From assembly GCF_001279525.1 (NCBI RefSeq), contig NZ_LGDY01000001.1, forward strand, positions 62,001 to 126,000: a DNA stretch of 64,000 bases, written 5' to 3'. This DNA is from Nocardia sp. NRRL S-836. GTDB lineage: Bacteria > Actinomycetota > Actinomycetes > Mycobacteriales > Pseudonocardiaceae. Both the position numbers and the translations under genes were made by a program. The notes beneath the pieces are model-generated. The model was not told the DNA's origin. It searched no databases and saw only the letters and a list, made by a program, of their open reading frames with translations. Positions 50,764-59,597 of this stretch are shown here, piece by piece. Numbering within the stretch: position 1 is the stretch's first letter; each line of letters starts with the position of its first letter.

Positions 50764-51225
50764 GTGACCTTTCGCCACGCCTGGGTGTTGCCGGTGCTGC
50801 CCGTCGCTGTCGTGCTCGCGGTCGCGGCCGCGCTCGTTCCCGTGACGTCGGCGGCCGCGCCGGGTGAGCGGGTGTGGCTGCTGGGGGTGGTGGGCGCCGC
50901 CGTGGTGCTCGCGGTGGTCGTGGCGGTGGGTGCCGGGCGGCTGTCCGGGGAACCGGTCGGCCGGCCGTGGCTGCTCGCGGCGGCCACGGGGGTGGGCACG
51001 GTCGTCACGCCGTTCGTGGTGGGCGGTGTGCTCGGCGCTGTGCCGGTGGCGCCGGTAGGTGTGCCGTGGTTGATCTTCGGGTGCTGTGCGGCGTACTGGC
51101 AGCTGTCGCTGTGCGAGGGAGCGCGGTCGCGGTGGCTGCACGCGGCCATCGGTTTCGGCTACACCTTCGTGTTCACGGCGGTGTCGTTGCTGTTCGCGGT
51201 GTTGTCGGCACGCGTGGTCGACTAG
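50764..51225 (+). CDS. Small integral membrane protein
   Basis: About 153-residue protein with four hydrophobic segments (VLPVLPVAVVLAVAAALVPV, LLGVVGAAVVLAVVVAVGAG, GVGTVVTPFVVGGVLGAV, TFVFTAVSLLFAVLSAR). No transporter signature. GTG 50764 begins the first helix; an ATG at 50722 would add a Cys/Trp-rich 14-residue N-terminus and cannot be excluded. Function unknown. Confidence 0.65.
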   Translation: MTFRHAWVLPVLPVAVVLAVAAALVPVTSAAAPGERVWLLGVVGAAVVLAVVVAVGAGRLSGEPVGRPWLLAAATGVGTVVTPFVVGGVLGAVPVAPVGVPWLIFGCCAAYWQLSLCEGARSRWLHAAIGFGYTFVFTAVSLLFAVLSARVVD

Positions 51226-51271
51226 TGAGAAGCTGCTCTCGAAAGCGGTCCGCATTCGCGGGACGGCGATG

Positions 51272-51277
51272 TAATGT
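51272..51277 (+). promoter_or_regulatory. Probable leaderless -10 box
   Basis: TAATGT fits TANNNT and ends exactly 6 nt before ATG 51284, as expected for a transcript that starts at the ATG. No convincing -35. Confidence 0.45.
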
Positions 51278-51283
51278 CCATCC

Positions 51284-52048
51284 ATGCGCGCCGTCGAGAT
51301 CAGACCTGGGATCAACATCCGGTGGGTCGAGGTTCCTGGCGCCTCGCCTGCCCGCGTCTACCTGCACGGACTCGGTGCCTCCTCCGCGCCGTACTACGCG
51401 GAGGCCGTCGCGCACCCGCTGCTGGCCGGGCGCCGCAGCCTGATGCTGGACCTGCTGGGCTTCGGCATCAGCGACCGCCCCGCGGGGTTCGCCTACTCGC
51501 TGGAGGGCCACGCCGACGCGCTGGCCGTCGCGCTGGCGAAGATCGGCCTGCGGCGCAGCGAGATCATCGGCCACAGCATGGGCGGCGCCGTCGCGATCGT
51601 GCTGGCCGCGCGGCACCCGGAGATGGTGCGCTCGCTCGTGCTCGTCGACCCGAACCTCGACCCGGTGGAGCCCTTCCTGGGCGCGCACGGCAGCCGGGGC
51701 ATCGCCGCCTACGGTGAGGCCGAGTTCCTTTCGCAGGGCTTCGAGCAGGTGCTGCGCGACGCGGGCCCCGAGTGGGCGGCGACGATGCGGCTGGCCGGTC
51801 GCGAGGCGCTGTACCGCAGTGCGGTCGGGCTGGTGCGCGGCACGCACCCGACGATGCGGAAGTTGTTGCTGGAGCTGGAGATCCCGTGCGTGCTGCTGCA
51901 CCCGGCCGACAGCCCGCCCGCCGGTGCGCGGGAGCTGACGCAGGCCGGTGTCCAGCTGGTGGCGGTGCCGGACACCGGGCACAACATCATGATCGACAAC
52001 GTCGACGGCTTCGCGCGTGCCGTCGCCCAGCAGCGCCTGCTGGTCTAG
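51284..52048 (+). CDS. Alpha/beta hydrolase
   Basis: 254-residue hydrolase. It has the oxyanion HGLGASSAPYY, the nucleophile elbow IIGHSMGGAVAI (Ser), a late Asp in VLLHPADSPPA region and the catalytic His in VPDTGHNIMIDN. Substrate could be an ester or lactone. Convergent with the TetR gene by 4 bp. The start codon follows a leaderless-type -10 box. Confidence 0.92.
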   Translation: MRAVEIRPGINIRWVEVPGASPARVYLHGLGASSAPYYAEAVAHPLLAGRRSLMLDLLGFGISDRPAGFAYSLEGHADALAVALAKIGLRRSEIIGHSMGGAVAIVLAARHPEMVRSLVLVDPNLDPVEPFLGAHGSRGIAAYGEAEFLSQGFEQVLRDAGPEWAATMRLAGREALYRSAVGLVRGTHPTMRKLLLELEIPCVLLHPADSPPAGARELTQAGVQLVAVPDTGHNIMIDNVDGFARAVAQQRLLV

Positions 52049-52590
52049 CGCTTCTCGCGCAGGCCCAGCGCGTCCCACGCGGCGGCGACGGTGGCGGCGC
52101 GCAGCTCGTCCACCGGGGCGTCGGGGAACTGCATCGTGCAGTCCTGCATGCCGCCGAACGCCAGCACGGCGCGGGCTTCCTGTTCCAGCGTCGGGTTCTC
52201 GCCGAACAGCAGCCTGCTCATACGGGCGCGCCACGACAGCACGACGTCGATGAGGCCGAGCTCGGCGAGCGTGGTCATCTCGGTGAGCAGGAACAGCACG
52301 TCGGCGCGGTAGCGGTGGTTGAAGTCGAAGAACCCTTCGAGCAGCTCGCGCGGCGCGACGTCGCCGCGCCGCTCCACCTCGTCGAGGAAGCGCTGGCCGT
52401 CGGACAGCAGCGGCTCGACGATGCTGCGCACCAGCTCCTCGCGTGAGGAGAAGTGGTAGTACAGCGCCGGTTTGGTGATGCCGAGGCGGTCGGCGATCTC
52501 CTGCAGGCTGGTCCGCTGGACCCCCTGGGTCGCGAAGAGCTCGCGCGCGGTCGTGAGGATGCGCTGCTTGGTGTCGGAGGGTCGGGCCAC
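52045..52590 (-). CDS. TetR-family regulator of the divergent monooxygenase
   Basis: 181-residue repressor. The helix-turn-helix (residues 8-55) reads RILTTARELFATQGVQRTSLQEIADRLGITKPALYYHFSSREEL. The C-terminal domain has GFFDFNHRYRADVLFLLTEM, typical of the group that regulates flavin monooxygenases. It is divergent from the FAD enzyme at 52681, with two arms of an inverted repeat between them; self- and target-repression are likely. Confidence 0.93.
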   Translation of the reverse strand: MARPSDTKQRILTTARELFATQGVQRTSLQEIADRLGITKPALYYHFSSREELVRSIVEPLLSDGQRFLDEVERRGDVAPRELLEGFFDFNHRYRADVLFLLTEMTTLAELGLIDVVLSWRARMSRLLFGENPTLEQEARAVLAFGGMQDCTMQFPDAPVDELRAATVAAAWDALGLREKR

Positions 52591-52603
52591 CCGCGCAGCA
52601 TAA

Positions 52604-52670
52604 CTTGCTTAACGGTCGGTAAGTGGAGGTGCTAGCCTGGCACCAGGGGACTTACCGACCGTTAAGTAAG
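52604..52670. promoter_or_regulatory. Twin TetR operators flanking the monooxygenase promoter
   Basis: Two 21-bp arms at 52604-52624 and 52650-52670 are inverted copies of each other (20 of 21 match), each with TTAC-CGACCG-TTAA-type core symmetry. A TAGCCT at 52633-52638 between them fits a -10 box. Binding of both arms would place repressor over -35 and start site together. Confidence 0.8.
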
Positions 52671-52680
52671 GGGGCGTGAC

Positions 52681-53895
52681 ATGCGGGTTCTGGTGTCCGG
52701 GGCGAGCATTGCCGGGCCGGTGCTGGCGTACTGGCTGACGCGGTACGGCCACGAGGTCACGGTGGTGGAACGCTCGCCGGTGCTGCGCAAGACCGGCGGG
52801 CACGCGGTGGACCTGTTCCAGCCGGCGATGGAGATCTCCGAACGCATGGGCGTGCTGGACCGCGTCGAGGCGATGAAGACCGGTACCCAGCGGCTGACGT
52901 TCCTGCGGGAGGGCACCCGGCGGCCGATCAGCGGTGACGCGACGAAGCTGTTCGCGGCCGCGTCGGACCGGCACGTCGAGGTGATGCGCGACGACCTGAG
53001 CGAGATCTACTACGACGCCGGCCGCGCGGACGTCGAGTACGTCTTCGGCGACTCGATCACCTCGGTCGGCACGGACGGGGACGTGACGTTCGAGGTCGGG
53101 GCGCCGCGGCGGTTCGACCTGGTGGTCGGCGCGGACGGGTTGCACTCGAACGTGCGGCGGCTGGTGTTCGGCGAGGTCGCGAAGACGTTCACGGGCGCCT
53201 ACCTGGCGGTGCTGTCGGTGCCGCGGGAGCTGGGCGTGCCCGGCGCGATGACCGGGCACATCGGGCCGGGGCGCAGCGCGGCGCTGTACGGGGCGCGGCA
53301 CCTCGACGACGCGCGGGCGGTGTTCCTGTTCCGCAGCGAGCGGGAGCTGGACTACCACCACCGCGACGTGCCGCGGCAGAAGCAGCTGCTGCGCGAGGCG
53401 TTCGCGGGCCTGCACCCGCGGGTGGACTCGTGGCTGGAGCACCTCGACGGCGGGCGGGCGTTCTACTTCGACTCGATCACCCAGCTGCGCGAGGACACCT
53501 GGTCGCGCGGGCGGGTGGCGCTGGTCGGGGACGCGGCCTACTGCCCCGGTCCCGCGATCGGCGGCAGCACGAGCCTCGCGGTGCTGGGCGCGTACGTGCT
53601 GGCCGGTGAGCTGGCCGGCGGTGACCACGTGGCGGGCTTCGCGTGCTACGAGCGGGAGATGCGGCCGGTGGTGCACGCGAGCAGGGCGCTGGCGCTCGGG
53701 GTGGCGAAGACGCTGATCCCGCGGACGCGGCTGGGGGTGACGGGGCTGGTGCGCGGCATGCAGGTCGCGACGTCGTTGCCGACGTGGATGGTGCGGCCGC
53801 TGGCCAAGCTGAACTCGAAGGGCGTGCGGCTGCACGACTCGATGGTGGTGCGCGACTACGGGCGTCAGGGCGCCGGCGTGGTGCCGGCGCCCTGA
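52681..53895 (+). CDS. FAD-dependent monooxygenase (PHBH/TetX-like)
   Basis: 404-residue flavin enzyme. It has the FAD-binding VSGASIAGPVLAYWLTRYG, RDDLSEIYYDAG, the DG motif VVGADGLHSNVRR and GRVALVGDAAYCPGP. It should hydroxylate an aromatic or polyketide-type substrate with NAD(P)H; TetX-like drug inactivation is also conceivable. ATG has GGGGG upstream. Controlled by the divergent TetR. The stop codon lies in a terminator hairpin. Confidence 0.94.
   Translation: MRVLVSGASIAGPVLAYWLTRYGHEVTVVERSPVLRKTGGHAVDLFQPAMEISERMGVLDRVEAMKTGTQRLTFLREGTRRPISGDATKLFAAASDRHVEVMRDDLSEIYYDAGRADVEYVFGDSITSVGTDGDVTFEVGAPRRFDLVVGADGLHSNVRRLVFGEVAKTFTGAYLAVLSVPRELGVPGAMTGHIGPGRSAALYGARHLDDARAVFLFRSERELDYHHRDVPRQKQLLREAFAGLHPRVDSWLEHLDGGRAFYFDSITQLREDTWSRGRVALVGDAAYCPGPAIGGSTSLAVLGAYVLAGELAGGDHVAGFACYEREMRPVVHASRALALGVAKTLIPRTRLGVTGLVRGMQVATSLPTWMVRPLAKLNSKGVRLHDSMVVRDYGRQGAGVVPAP
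53866..53894. terminator. Terminator hairpin embedded in the 3' end of the monooxygenase gene
   Basis: A perfect 12-bp stem CAGGGCGCCGGC / GCCGGCGCCCTG with loop GTGGT covers the last nine codons and part of the stop. It lies between convergent genes 13 bp apart, so it may stop both transcripts. Confidence 0.7.
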
Positions 53896-53908
53896 CCGGG
53901 TCGTCCGA

Positions 53909-55567
53909 TCAGAACTGCAGGCTCCACTTGTCGAGGTAGCCGGTGTCCTGGTTGGCGTTGTCGTTGACCCGCAGCTGCCAGGTGCCGTTGGCGGCCTCGC
54001 TGGAGGCGTTGACGGTGTAGGTGGTGTTGATGTTGTCCGTGCTGCCGCCGGAGCGGTTGTGCAGGACGTAGGCGGTGCCGTCCGGGGCGATGAGCTCGAC
54101 GCGCAGGTCGCCCTGGTAGGTGTGCTTGATGTCGACGGCGACCTTGAGCGTGGCCGGGGCGTTGCCCGTCACCCCGGACACCGTGATCGGGGAGTTGACG
54201 GTGCTGTTGTCCGCGATCTGGAAGTCCGTGGCGTTCTCGAAGTACTTGCCGGGGTTGGGCGGGGTCACGCCGCAGTACTGCTGTTCCTTGCCGATGGCCT
54301 CGTAGGGGCAGTCGGCGCGTTCGAGCAGCTGCAGCACGGCCTCCTTGTTGCGGGAGGTCTGGGCGGGGATGACCTCGTCGGGCGGGTAGAAACCGCCGCC
54401 GCCGGAGCTGCCGGGGTACATCTCGAAGGTGTAGGCGAACACGCCCTGGGTGCCCCACAGCCAGTCGGGGATGGACCCGTCGGTGATGTAGAGGTCGCTG
54501 GACTGCTCGGGGGTGTAGCCGTTGCTCTGCGCCATCGACTGGCCGATGGTGGCGAAGGTGTCGCGCTGGTCCTGGGTCAGGCCCGGTGCGACGTCGTCGT
54601 AGGTCCAGCCCCACGGCCACAGGATGAGCTCGCTGTAGGTGTGGAAGTCGATGGAGGCGCTGATCTGCTGCTTGCCGCCGACGTTGCGGCCGCGCACGAA
54701 GTCGGCCACGACCTTGACCTCGGGCGCGGACTCCGCGCTCGGACCGCGGTAGGTCTCACTGCCGGTGCTGCCCGACGAACCGCCGCAGCAGCCCCACTTG
54801 TAGGCCCAGTTGCGGTTGAGGTCGGTGCCGACGTTGCTGGAGCCGGCGTTGGGCTGCCGGTTCTTGCGCCACGACCGGTAGCTGCCGGTGGCGATGTCGT
54901 ACTCGCCGCCGTCGGGGTTGACGTCCGGGATGATCCAGATCTCGCGGGTGTCGACGAGTCCCTTGATCCGCGCGTCGGTCGCGTACTGGGTCGTGAACTG
55001 GTTGACCAGGTACAGCGCCATCTCGACGGTGAGGTGCTCACGCGCGTGCTGGTGGTGCGTGAACAGCACCTCCGGCTCGTCCTCGTCCACGGCGACGTTG
55101 TCGCTGATCTTGAGCGCGATGATGTCGCGGTTCTCGTAGGACTTGCCGATGACCTGCTTGCTGATCAGGTTCGGGTAGGCCGCGACCGCGTTGTTGATCT
55201 CCGCCGTCATCTCGGCGTACTTGTGGTAGTTCGAGTCGGCGGCCGGGAAGTCGAACGGGCCGACCTGTGCGCCCGCCTCCATCCGCTTGGGCAGCTCGGT
55301 GACCTCGAACCCCTGGGCCCGCAGGTTCCTGGCCTCACGACCGGTCGCGGTGATCACGACGATGCCGTGTTCCTCGACCGAGTCGATCGCCGCACCGGAC
55401 TTCGCGACCTTGGTGCGCTGCTCGGCCGTGCGCACGCCGCTGACCTGGTAGTTCGTCGACGATTCGGCCTGGTCGGGGGCAGCGCCGGTCGGGACGCCTC
55501 CCATCGCGAAGCACACGGAGGCGGCGACGGTGACCCCGATCAGGGGTCTGAGATGGCTTTTTCGCAT
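53909..55567 (-). CDS. Secreted M14 zinc carboxypeptidase with P/Ig-type C-terminal domain
   Basis: 552-residue enzyme with a signal peptide ([20 protein letters not shown]) and propeptide (to about 140). The carboxypeptidase core has the zinc motif [29 protein letters not shown] (third zinc His) and [20 protein letters not shown] (Glu). The C-terminal 110 residues ([54 protein letters not shown]) form a proprotein-convertase P-domain. It should release C-terminal amino acids outside the cell. ATG 55567 follows an AGGG. Confidence 0.95.
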   Translation of the reverse strand: MRKSHLRPLIGVTVAASVCFAMGGVPTGAAPDQAESSTNYQVSGVRTAEQRTKVAKSGAAIDSVEEHGIVVITATGREARNLRAQGFEVTELPKRMEAGAQVGPFDFPAADSNYHKYAEMTAEINNAVAAYPNLISKQVIGKSYENRDIIALKISDNVAVDEDEPEVLFTHHQHAREHLTVEMALYLVNQFTTQYATDARIKGLVDTREIWIIPDVNPDGGEYDIATGSYRSWRKNRQPNAGSSNVGTDLNRNWAYKWGCCGGSSGSTGSETYRGPSAESAPEVKVVADFVRGRNVGGKQQISASIDFHTYSELILWPWGWTYDDVAPGLTQDQRDTFATIGQSMAQSNGYTPEQSSDLYITDGSIPDWLWGTQGVFAYTFEMYPGSSGGGGFYPPDEVIPAQTSRNKEAVLQLLERADCPYEAIGKEQQYCGVTPPNPGKYFENATDFQIADNSTVNSPITVSGVTGNAPATLKVAVDIKHTYQGDLRVELIAPDGTAYVLHNRSGGSTDNINTTYTVNASSEAANGTWQLRVNDNANQDTGYLDKWSLQF

Positions 55568-55777
55568 GCAGGGCAACCCTTTCGGACCACGGCAGGGACA
55601 TGGCTCCGCCAGGTGTAGTCCGTGTGAAGCCCCGCTGTCATCCCGCCATCCGTATGGGGCTACCTGGTGGAACGGGATAACAGTCAACCGAAGTTCGGCC
55701 GCCGAGGCCGGGTCGACACGGACGTGGCGCGGGTCTGTGTGGTGCCCGGCGGTCGCGCGGTTCTGGCGGTCGTGGTG

Positions 55778-56356
55778 CTAGGTGCGGGCGGCGGCCTCCT
55801 TCGCGGCCTGTTCGACGCGGTTCCAGTGGGCGGGCCAGTCCTCGTCGGGCAGGTTCGACACGGCTGCGCGCAGTCCGGCGGCACCGTCGAGGCCCTCGCG
55901 GAGGATGTCGGCGTGGCCGCAGTGGCGGTTGGTCTCGGCGATCATGTGCACGAGCAGCAGGTGCAGGGTGACGTGCTTGCGGTCCTCGGGCCACCAGGGC
56001 ACGACGCCGGGGGCGTCCAGCGGCAGTTCCTCGATGGAGCTGTCGGCGAACGCGGTGACGCGGGCGTGCAGGGAAAGGATGGACTCGCGGGACTCGTCGG
56101 CGGTGGCGAACATGTCCGCGTTCGTGTCGCCGTTGTCGATCCACGGCAGGGTCTCGCCGAACGGGCGGCCCAGGCAGGCGCCGAAGTACTCCTGCTCCAC
56201 TCCCGCGACGTGCTTGACGAGACCGAGCAGGTTCGTGCCGGTCGGCGTGAGCGGCCTGCGCACGTCGTACTCGGAGAGCCCGTCGAGCTTCCACAGCAGC
56301 GCCTCGCGCGCTGTCTTGAGGTAGCGGTGCAGGTGGGCTTTGGGATCACTGGACAT
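55778..56356 (-). CDS. DinB-like DUF664 protein
   Basis: 192-residue four-helix-bundle protein of the DinB/DUF664 group. It has SEYDVRRPLTPTGTNLLGLVKHVAG with a metal-binding His, GRPFGETLPW, and VTLHLLLVHMIAETNRHCGHADILRE with two further His. Members are metal-binding and may be thiol transferases; the substrate is unknown. ATG 56356 is used. A decayed second copy lies directly upstream. Confidence 0.9.
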   Translation of the reverse strand: MSSDPKAHLHRYLKTAREALLWKLDGLSEYDVRRPLTPTGTNLLGLVKHVAGVEQEYFGACLGRPFGETLPWIDNGDTNADMFATADESRESILSLHARVTAFADSSIEELPLDAPGVVPWWPEDRKHVTLHLLLVHMIAETNRHCGHADILREGLDGAAGLRAAVSNLPDEDWPAHWNRVEQAAKEAAART

Positions 56357-56630
56357 GGGCGTCACCCTGCCACGACCGGCGGGCGATCTCCTCCAGGTTC
56401 GCGTGGTGGGCCGTCCACCAGCCGGACGGGACGGCGGGCATGTTGTCGTTGCCCTGCTGCATGCCGGGGGGGCGAGGGGTAAGGCGGTGATGGTCGCGTC
56501 GGCGGAGGTCGGGGAACGGGCGGTCGAAGACGCGGCCGAAGTAGTTCAGCTCGACGCCGGCGGCGTGCTTGACGAGGCCGAGCAGGTTGGTCCCGGTCGG
56601 CGTGAGCGGTCTGCGCACGTCGTACTCGGA
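56346..56630 (-). pseudogene. Truncated and internally deleted DUF664 copy
   Basis: In the frame just upstream of the intact gene, SEYDVRRPLTPTGTNLLG and LVKHAAGVELNYFG almost repeat its residues 28-59. Then FDRPFPDLR runs into unrelated-looking residues and a C-terminal WWTAHHANLEEIARRSWQG. No start codon or N-terminal helix precedes it, and about 100 residues are missing in the middle. It is a remnant of a tandem duplication; the stop overlaps the intact gene start region. Confidence 0.7.
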
Positions 56631-56689
56631 GGCGGCTCCGGGCAATCTCCACGCGGAATGTGTTGGAGGCTGACACACTGGGACCGTTT

Positions 56690-56708
56690 GCGGAAAGGTT
56701 CTTTCCGC
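56690..56708 (+). promoter_or_regulatory. Palindrome before the WYL regulator gene
   Basis: GCGGAAAG-GTT-CTTTCCGC is a perfect 8+8 repeat 22 bp before GTG 56731. A further TGTGT-N9-ACACA lies at 56659-56677. Either can be an operator of the WYL protein; the first could also be a 5'-UTR hairpin. Confidence 0.5.
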
Positions 56709-56730
56709 GTTGGTGGGGAGGGTGGAGCTC

Positions 56731-57657
56731 GTGTTGGAGACGTCGGCGCGGCTGTTCAAGCTGCTGTCGTTGCTGCAGTCCCCGCGCGACTGGACGGGGC
56801 CGGAGCTGGCCGAGCGGCTGGGCGTGACGACCAGGACGGTGCGCAACGACGTGGACCGGCTGCGCAACCTGGGCTATCCGGTGCACGCGACACCCGGTGC
56901 GGCCGGCGGCTACAAGCTGGGTGCGGGAGCGAGTCTGCCGCCGTTGCTGCTCGACGACGACGAGGCGGTGGCCATCGCGGTGAGCCTGGGCACGCAGGAC
57001 TCCGAGACGGCGAAGCGGGCGCTCACGAAGCTCGAGCAGGTGCTGCCCTCCCGGCTGCGGCACCGCGTCGCCGCGGTGCGCGACCACACCTCCGGCACGG
57101 GCGCGGAGCTCGACGCGGGGGTGCGGGCGGCGATCGTGGACGCCTGCCGCGCGCGGGAGCTGCTGCGGTTCGACTACATCCGGTTCGACGGCGCCGAGGA
57201 GTGCCGCGAGGCCGAGCCCTACCGGCTGGTGCACGCGCGTGGCCACTGGCACCTGGTGGCGTGGGACGTGGCCGAGCGGGACTGGCGCACGTTCCGCGCC
57301 GACCGGGTGCGGCCGCGCGGGCCGGCCGGGCCTCCGTTCACGCCGCGCGAGGTGCCGGACCTGGAGACCTATCTGGCGGAGGGGCTGGCGACGGCGGCGT
57401 GGCGGTTCCGCACGACGGTGACGGTGCACGCGCCGGCCGAGGAGGTCGCGGCGAAGGTGCCTGCGGCGCTGGTGGAGGCGGTGGACGCGGGCACGTGCCG
57501 GATGACGGCGGGGTCGGACACGCCGCAGGCGCTGGCGGTGTGCCTGGGGGTGCTGGACGCGGACTTCGAGGTGCAGGGGCCGCCGGAGCTCGTTCAGCAC
57601 CTGGGAAAGACGGCTGACAGGTTCCGCAGGGCCATCGATACTGCCGGGCATGGGTAA
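56731..57657 (+). CDS. HTH/WYL-domain transcriptional regulator
   Basis: 308-residue YafY-type regulator. It has a winged helix at residues 1-58 (ETSARLFKLLSLLQSPRDWTGPELAERLGVTTRTVRNDVDRL), a WYL domain at about 140-215 (with HWHLVAWDVAERDWRTFRADRV) and a C-terminal domain. GTG 56731 with GGAG close upstream begins the conserved LETSARL; earlier GTG/TTG codons are possible. It overlaps the flavin-oxidase-like gene by 8 bp, so the two are co-transcribed. Confidence 0.92.
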   Translation: MLETSARLFKLLSLLQSPRDWTGPELAERLGVTTRTVRNDVDRLRNLGYPVHATPGAAGGYKLGAGASLPPLLLDDDEAVAIAVSLGTQDSETAKRALTKLEQVLPSRLRHRVAAVRDHTSGTGAELDAGVRAAIVDACRARELLRFDYIRFDGAEECREAEPYRLVHARGHWHLVAWDVAERDWRTFRADRVRPRGPAGPPFTPREVPDLETYLAEGLATAAWRFRTTVTVHAPAEEVAAKVPAALVEAVDAGTCRMTAGSDTPQALAVCLGVLDADFEVQGPPELVQHLGKTADRFRRAIDTAGHG

Positions 57658-58225
57658 GAGCTACGCGCGCATCGAGCCGCGACTGCGGGAGTTCATCGAG
57701 GACCAGAAGGTGTTCTTCGTGGCCACGGCGCCGTTGGCCGGTGACGGCCACGTGAACCTCTCGCCCAAGGGCCGCGCGGGCACGTTGCGGGTCCTCGACG
57801 AGATGACGGTGGCGTACCTGGACTTCGGGGGCAGCCACGCGGAGACGATCGCGCACCTGCGGGAGAACGGCCGGATCACACTGATGTGGTGCGCCTTCGA
57901 CGGACCGCCCACCATCGTGCGCGTCCACGGCCGCGGTGAGCCCGTCTTCCGTGACGACCCGCGCTTCGCCGAGCTGGTCGCCGGGTTCGGCGAGGCGGAC
58001 GGGCCGGGGGTGCGGGCGGTGGTCGTGGTGCGCGCGGAGCTGATCAGCGACACGTGCGGGTTCGCGGTGCCGTTCATGGACTACCGCACCGAGCGCACGC
58101 TGCACGAGGACTACTTCGGCCGCAAGAGCGACGAGGAGTTCCGCGAGTACACCAGCAAGAAGCCGACCAACGTCGCGAGCATCGACGGCCTGCCCGCCGT
58201 GCCACTGCCCCTGCCGCCGCGTTAG
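57650..58225 (+). CDS. Pyridoxamine 5'-phosphate oxidase-family protein
   Basis: 191-residue split-barrel flavin-binding protein. It has FFVATAPLAGDGHVNLSPKG, VAYLDFGGSHAETIAHLRENGRITLMW and the C-terminal GFAVPFMDYRTERTLHEDYFGRK. Members bind FMN or F420 and reduce small molecules or act as heme/biliverdin enzymes; substrate unknown. ATG lies inside the WYL gene. Four-bp convergent overlap with the M20 gene. Confidence 0.9.
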   Translation: MGKSYARIEPRLREFIEDQKVFFVATAPLAGDGHVNLSPKGRAGTLRVLDEMTVAYLDFGGSHAETIAHLRENGRITLMWCAFDGPPTIVRVHGRGEPVFRDDPRFAELVAGFGEADGPGVRAVVVVRAELISDTCGFAVPFMDYRTERTLHEDYFGRKSDEEFREYTSKKPTNVASIDGLPAVPLPLPPR

Positions 58226-59511
58226 GACGACAGGAACCGGTCCAGCACGCGGGTGCCGAACTCCAGGCCTTCGACGGGAACGCGTTCGTCGACGCCGTGG
58301 GCCATGGCGCGGTAGTCGTAGCCCTCGGACGGCAGCAGCAGCGGCGCGTAGCCGTAGCAGTGGATGCCCAGCGTGCTGAACGCCTTGGCGTCGGTGCCGC
58401 CGCCCAGGCAGTACGGCACGACGACGGCGGAGGGGTCCTCGTCGCGCAGCGCCTCGGCCATGGCGGTGAACCAGGGCGTGTCGACCGGTGCCTCGACCGG
58501 CGGCTGCTGATCGAGGAACTCCCAGGTCACGCCGGGTTCGAGCAGGGAGTCGATCGTGGCGGTGAGCTCGTCGGCGGTGCCGGGCAGGGTGCGCACGTCG
58601 AGCCGGGCGGTGGCGGTGCCGGGGATGACGTTGACCTTGTAGCCGGCGTTGAGCATGGTCGGCGTGGTCGAGCAGCGCACGGTGTTCTCGACGAGCTTGG
58701 CGGCGGGGCCGAGGCGGGCGATGGTGGCGTCGACGTCGTCGAGGTCGACCTCGACGCCCAGTGCCTTGCCCGCGCCGACCAGGAACGCCTCCGCGGTCGG
58801 GGTGAGCACGACCGGGTGCCGGTGGGCGGCGATCCTGGCGAGGGTGGTGACCAGGGCGGTGACGGCGTTGTCGGGGTTGCGGCGCGAACCGTGCCCGGCG
58901 CGTCCGGTGGCGGTGAGCGTCATGTGCGAGGTGCCGCGCTCGGCCGTGCCGATCGGGTAGAGCCGCACGCCGTCCACGTCGTAGGAGAACGCGCCGGACT
59001 CGCTGATCGCCGCCTGCACGCCCGCGAAGTGGGCGGCGTGGTGCTCGACCAGCCAGTGCGCGCCGTAGGCGCCCAGGTCTTCCTCGTCGGCGACGAACGC
59101 GAGCACGACGTCGCGGCGTGGCCGGCGGCCCTCGGTGTGCCAGCGGTCGACCACGGCCAGTGTCATGGCGGCCATGTCCTTCATGTCCACGGCGCCGCGG
59201 CCGTGCACGAACCCGTCGCGGATCTCGCCGGCGAACGGGTCGAAGCTCCACTCGGCGGGGTCGGCGGGCACGACGTCGAGGTGGGCCTGCACCAGGACGG
59301 CGGGCAGGGTGGGGTCGGTGCCGGGGATGCGGGCCAGGACGTTGGTGCGCCGCGGCGCGGGTTCGAGCAGCGTCGGCGCGACACCGCTGTCGCTCAGCAC
59401 CGCCGCGACGTGCTCGGCGGCGTCGCGTTCACCGGCGCAGTCGCCGCCGCCGCGGTTGGTGGTGTCGAACCGGATGAGCTGCGCGCACAGCTGCGCCACG
59501 TCCAGCGTCAT
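58222..59511 (-). CDS. M20 family metallopeptidase
   Basis: 429-residue dinuclear zinc peptidase or amidohydrolase. It has VQAHLDVVPADP (zinc His), GRGAVDMKDMAA (bridging Asp), AFVADEEDLGAYG (catalytic Glu) and the lid-domain SHMTLTATGRAGHGSRRNPDNAV. The C-terminus has CLGGGTDAKAF and the last His motif. ATG 59511 was taken since family homology starts there; the upstream frame is antisense to the D-aminopeptidase. May finish the breakdown of imported peptides (inference). Confidence 0.92.
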   Translation of the reverse strand: MTLDVAQLCAQLIRFDTTNRGGGDCAGERDAAEHVAAVLSDSGVAPTLLEPAPRRTNVLARIPGTDPTLPAVLVQAHLDVVPADPAEWSFDPFAGEIRDGFVHGRGAVDMKDMAAMTLAVVDRWHTEGRRPRRDVVLAFVADEEDLGAYGAHWLVEHHAAHFAGVQAAISESGAFSYDVDGVRLYPIGTAERGTSHMTLTATGRAGHGSRRNPDNAVTALVTTLARIAAHRHPVVLTPTAEAFLVGAGKALGVEVDLDDVDATIARLGPAAKLVENTVRCSTTPTMLNAGYKVNVIPGTATARLDVRTLPGTADELTATIDSLLEPGVTWEFLDQQPPVEAPVDTPWFTAMAEALRDEDPSAVVVPYCLGGGTDAKAFSTLGIHCYGYAPLLLPSEGYDYRAMAHGVDERVPVEGLEFGTRVLDRFLSS

Positions 59512-59597
59512 GCGGTCACCGTAACCGCCCGCGTCCGGTGGGATGGTCACGACACCCACGATCCGGGACGCGGGAGCCCGGCCCAGGGGTGGGTGGG

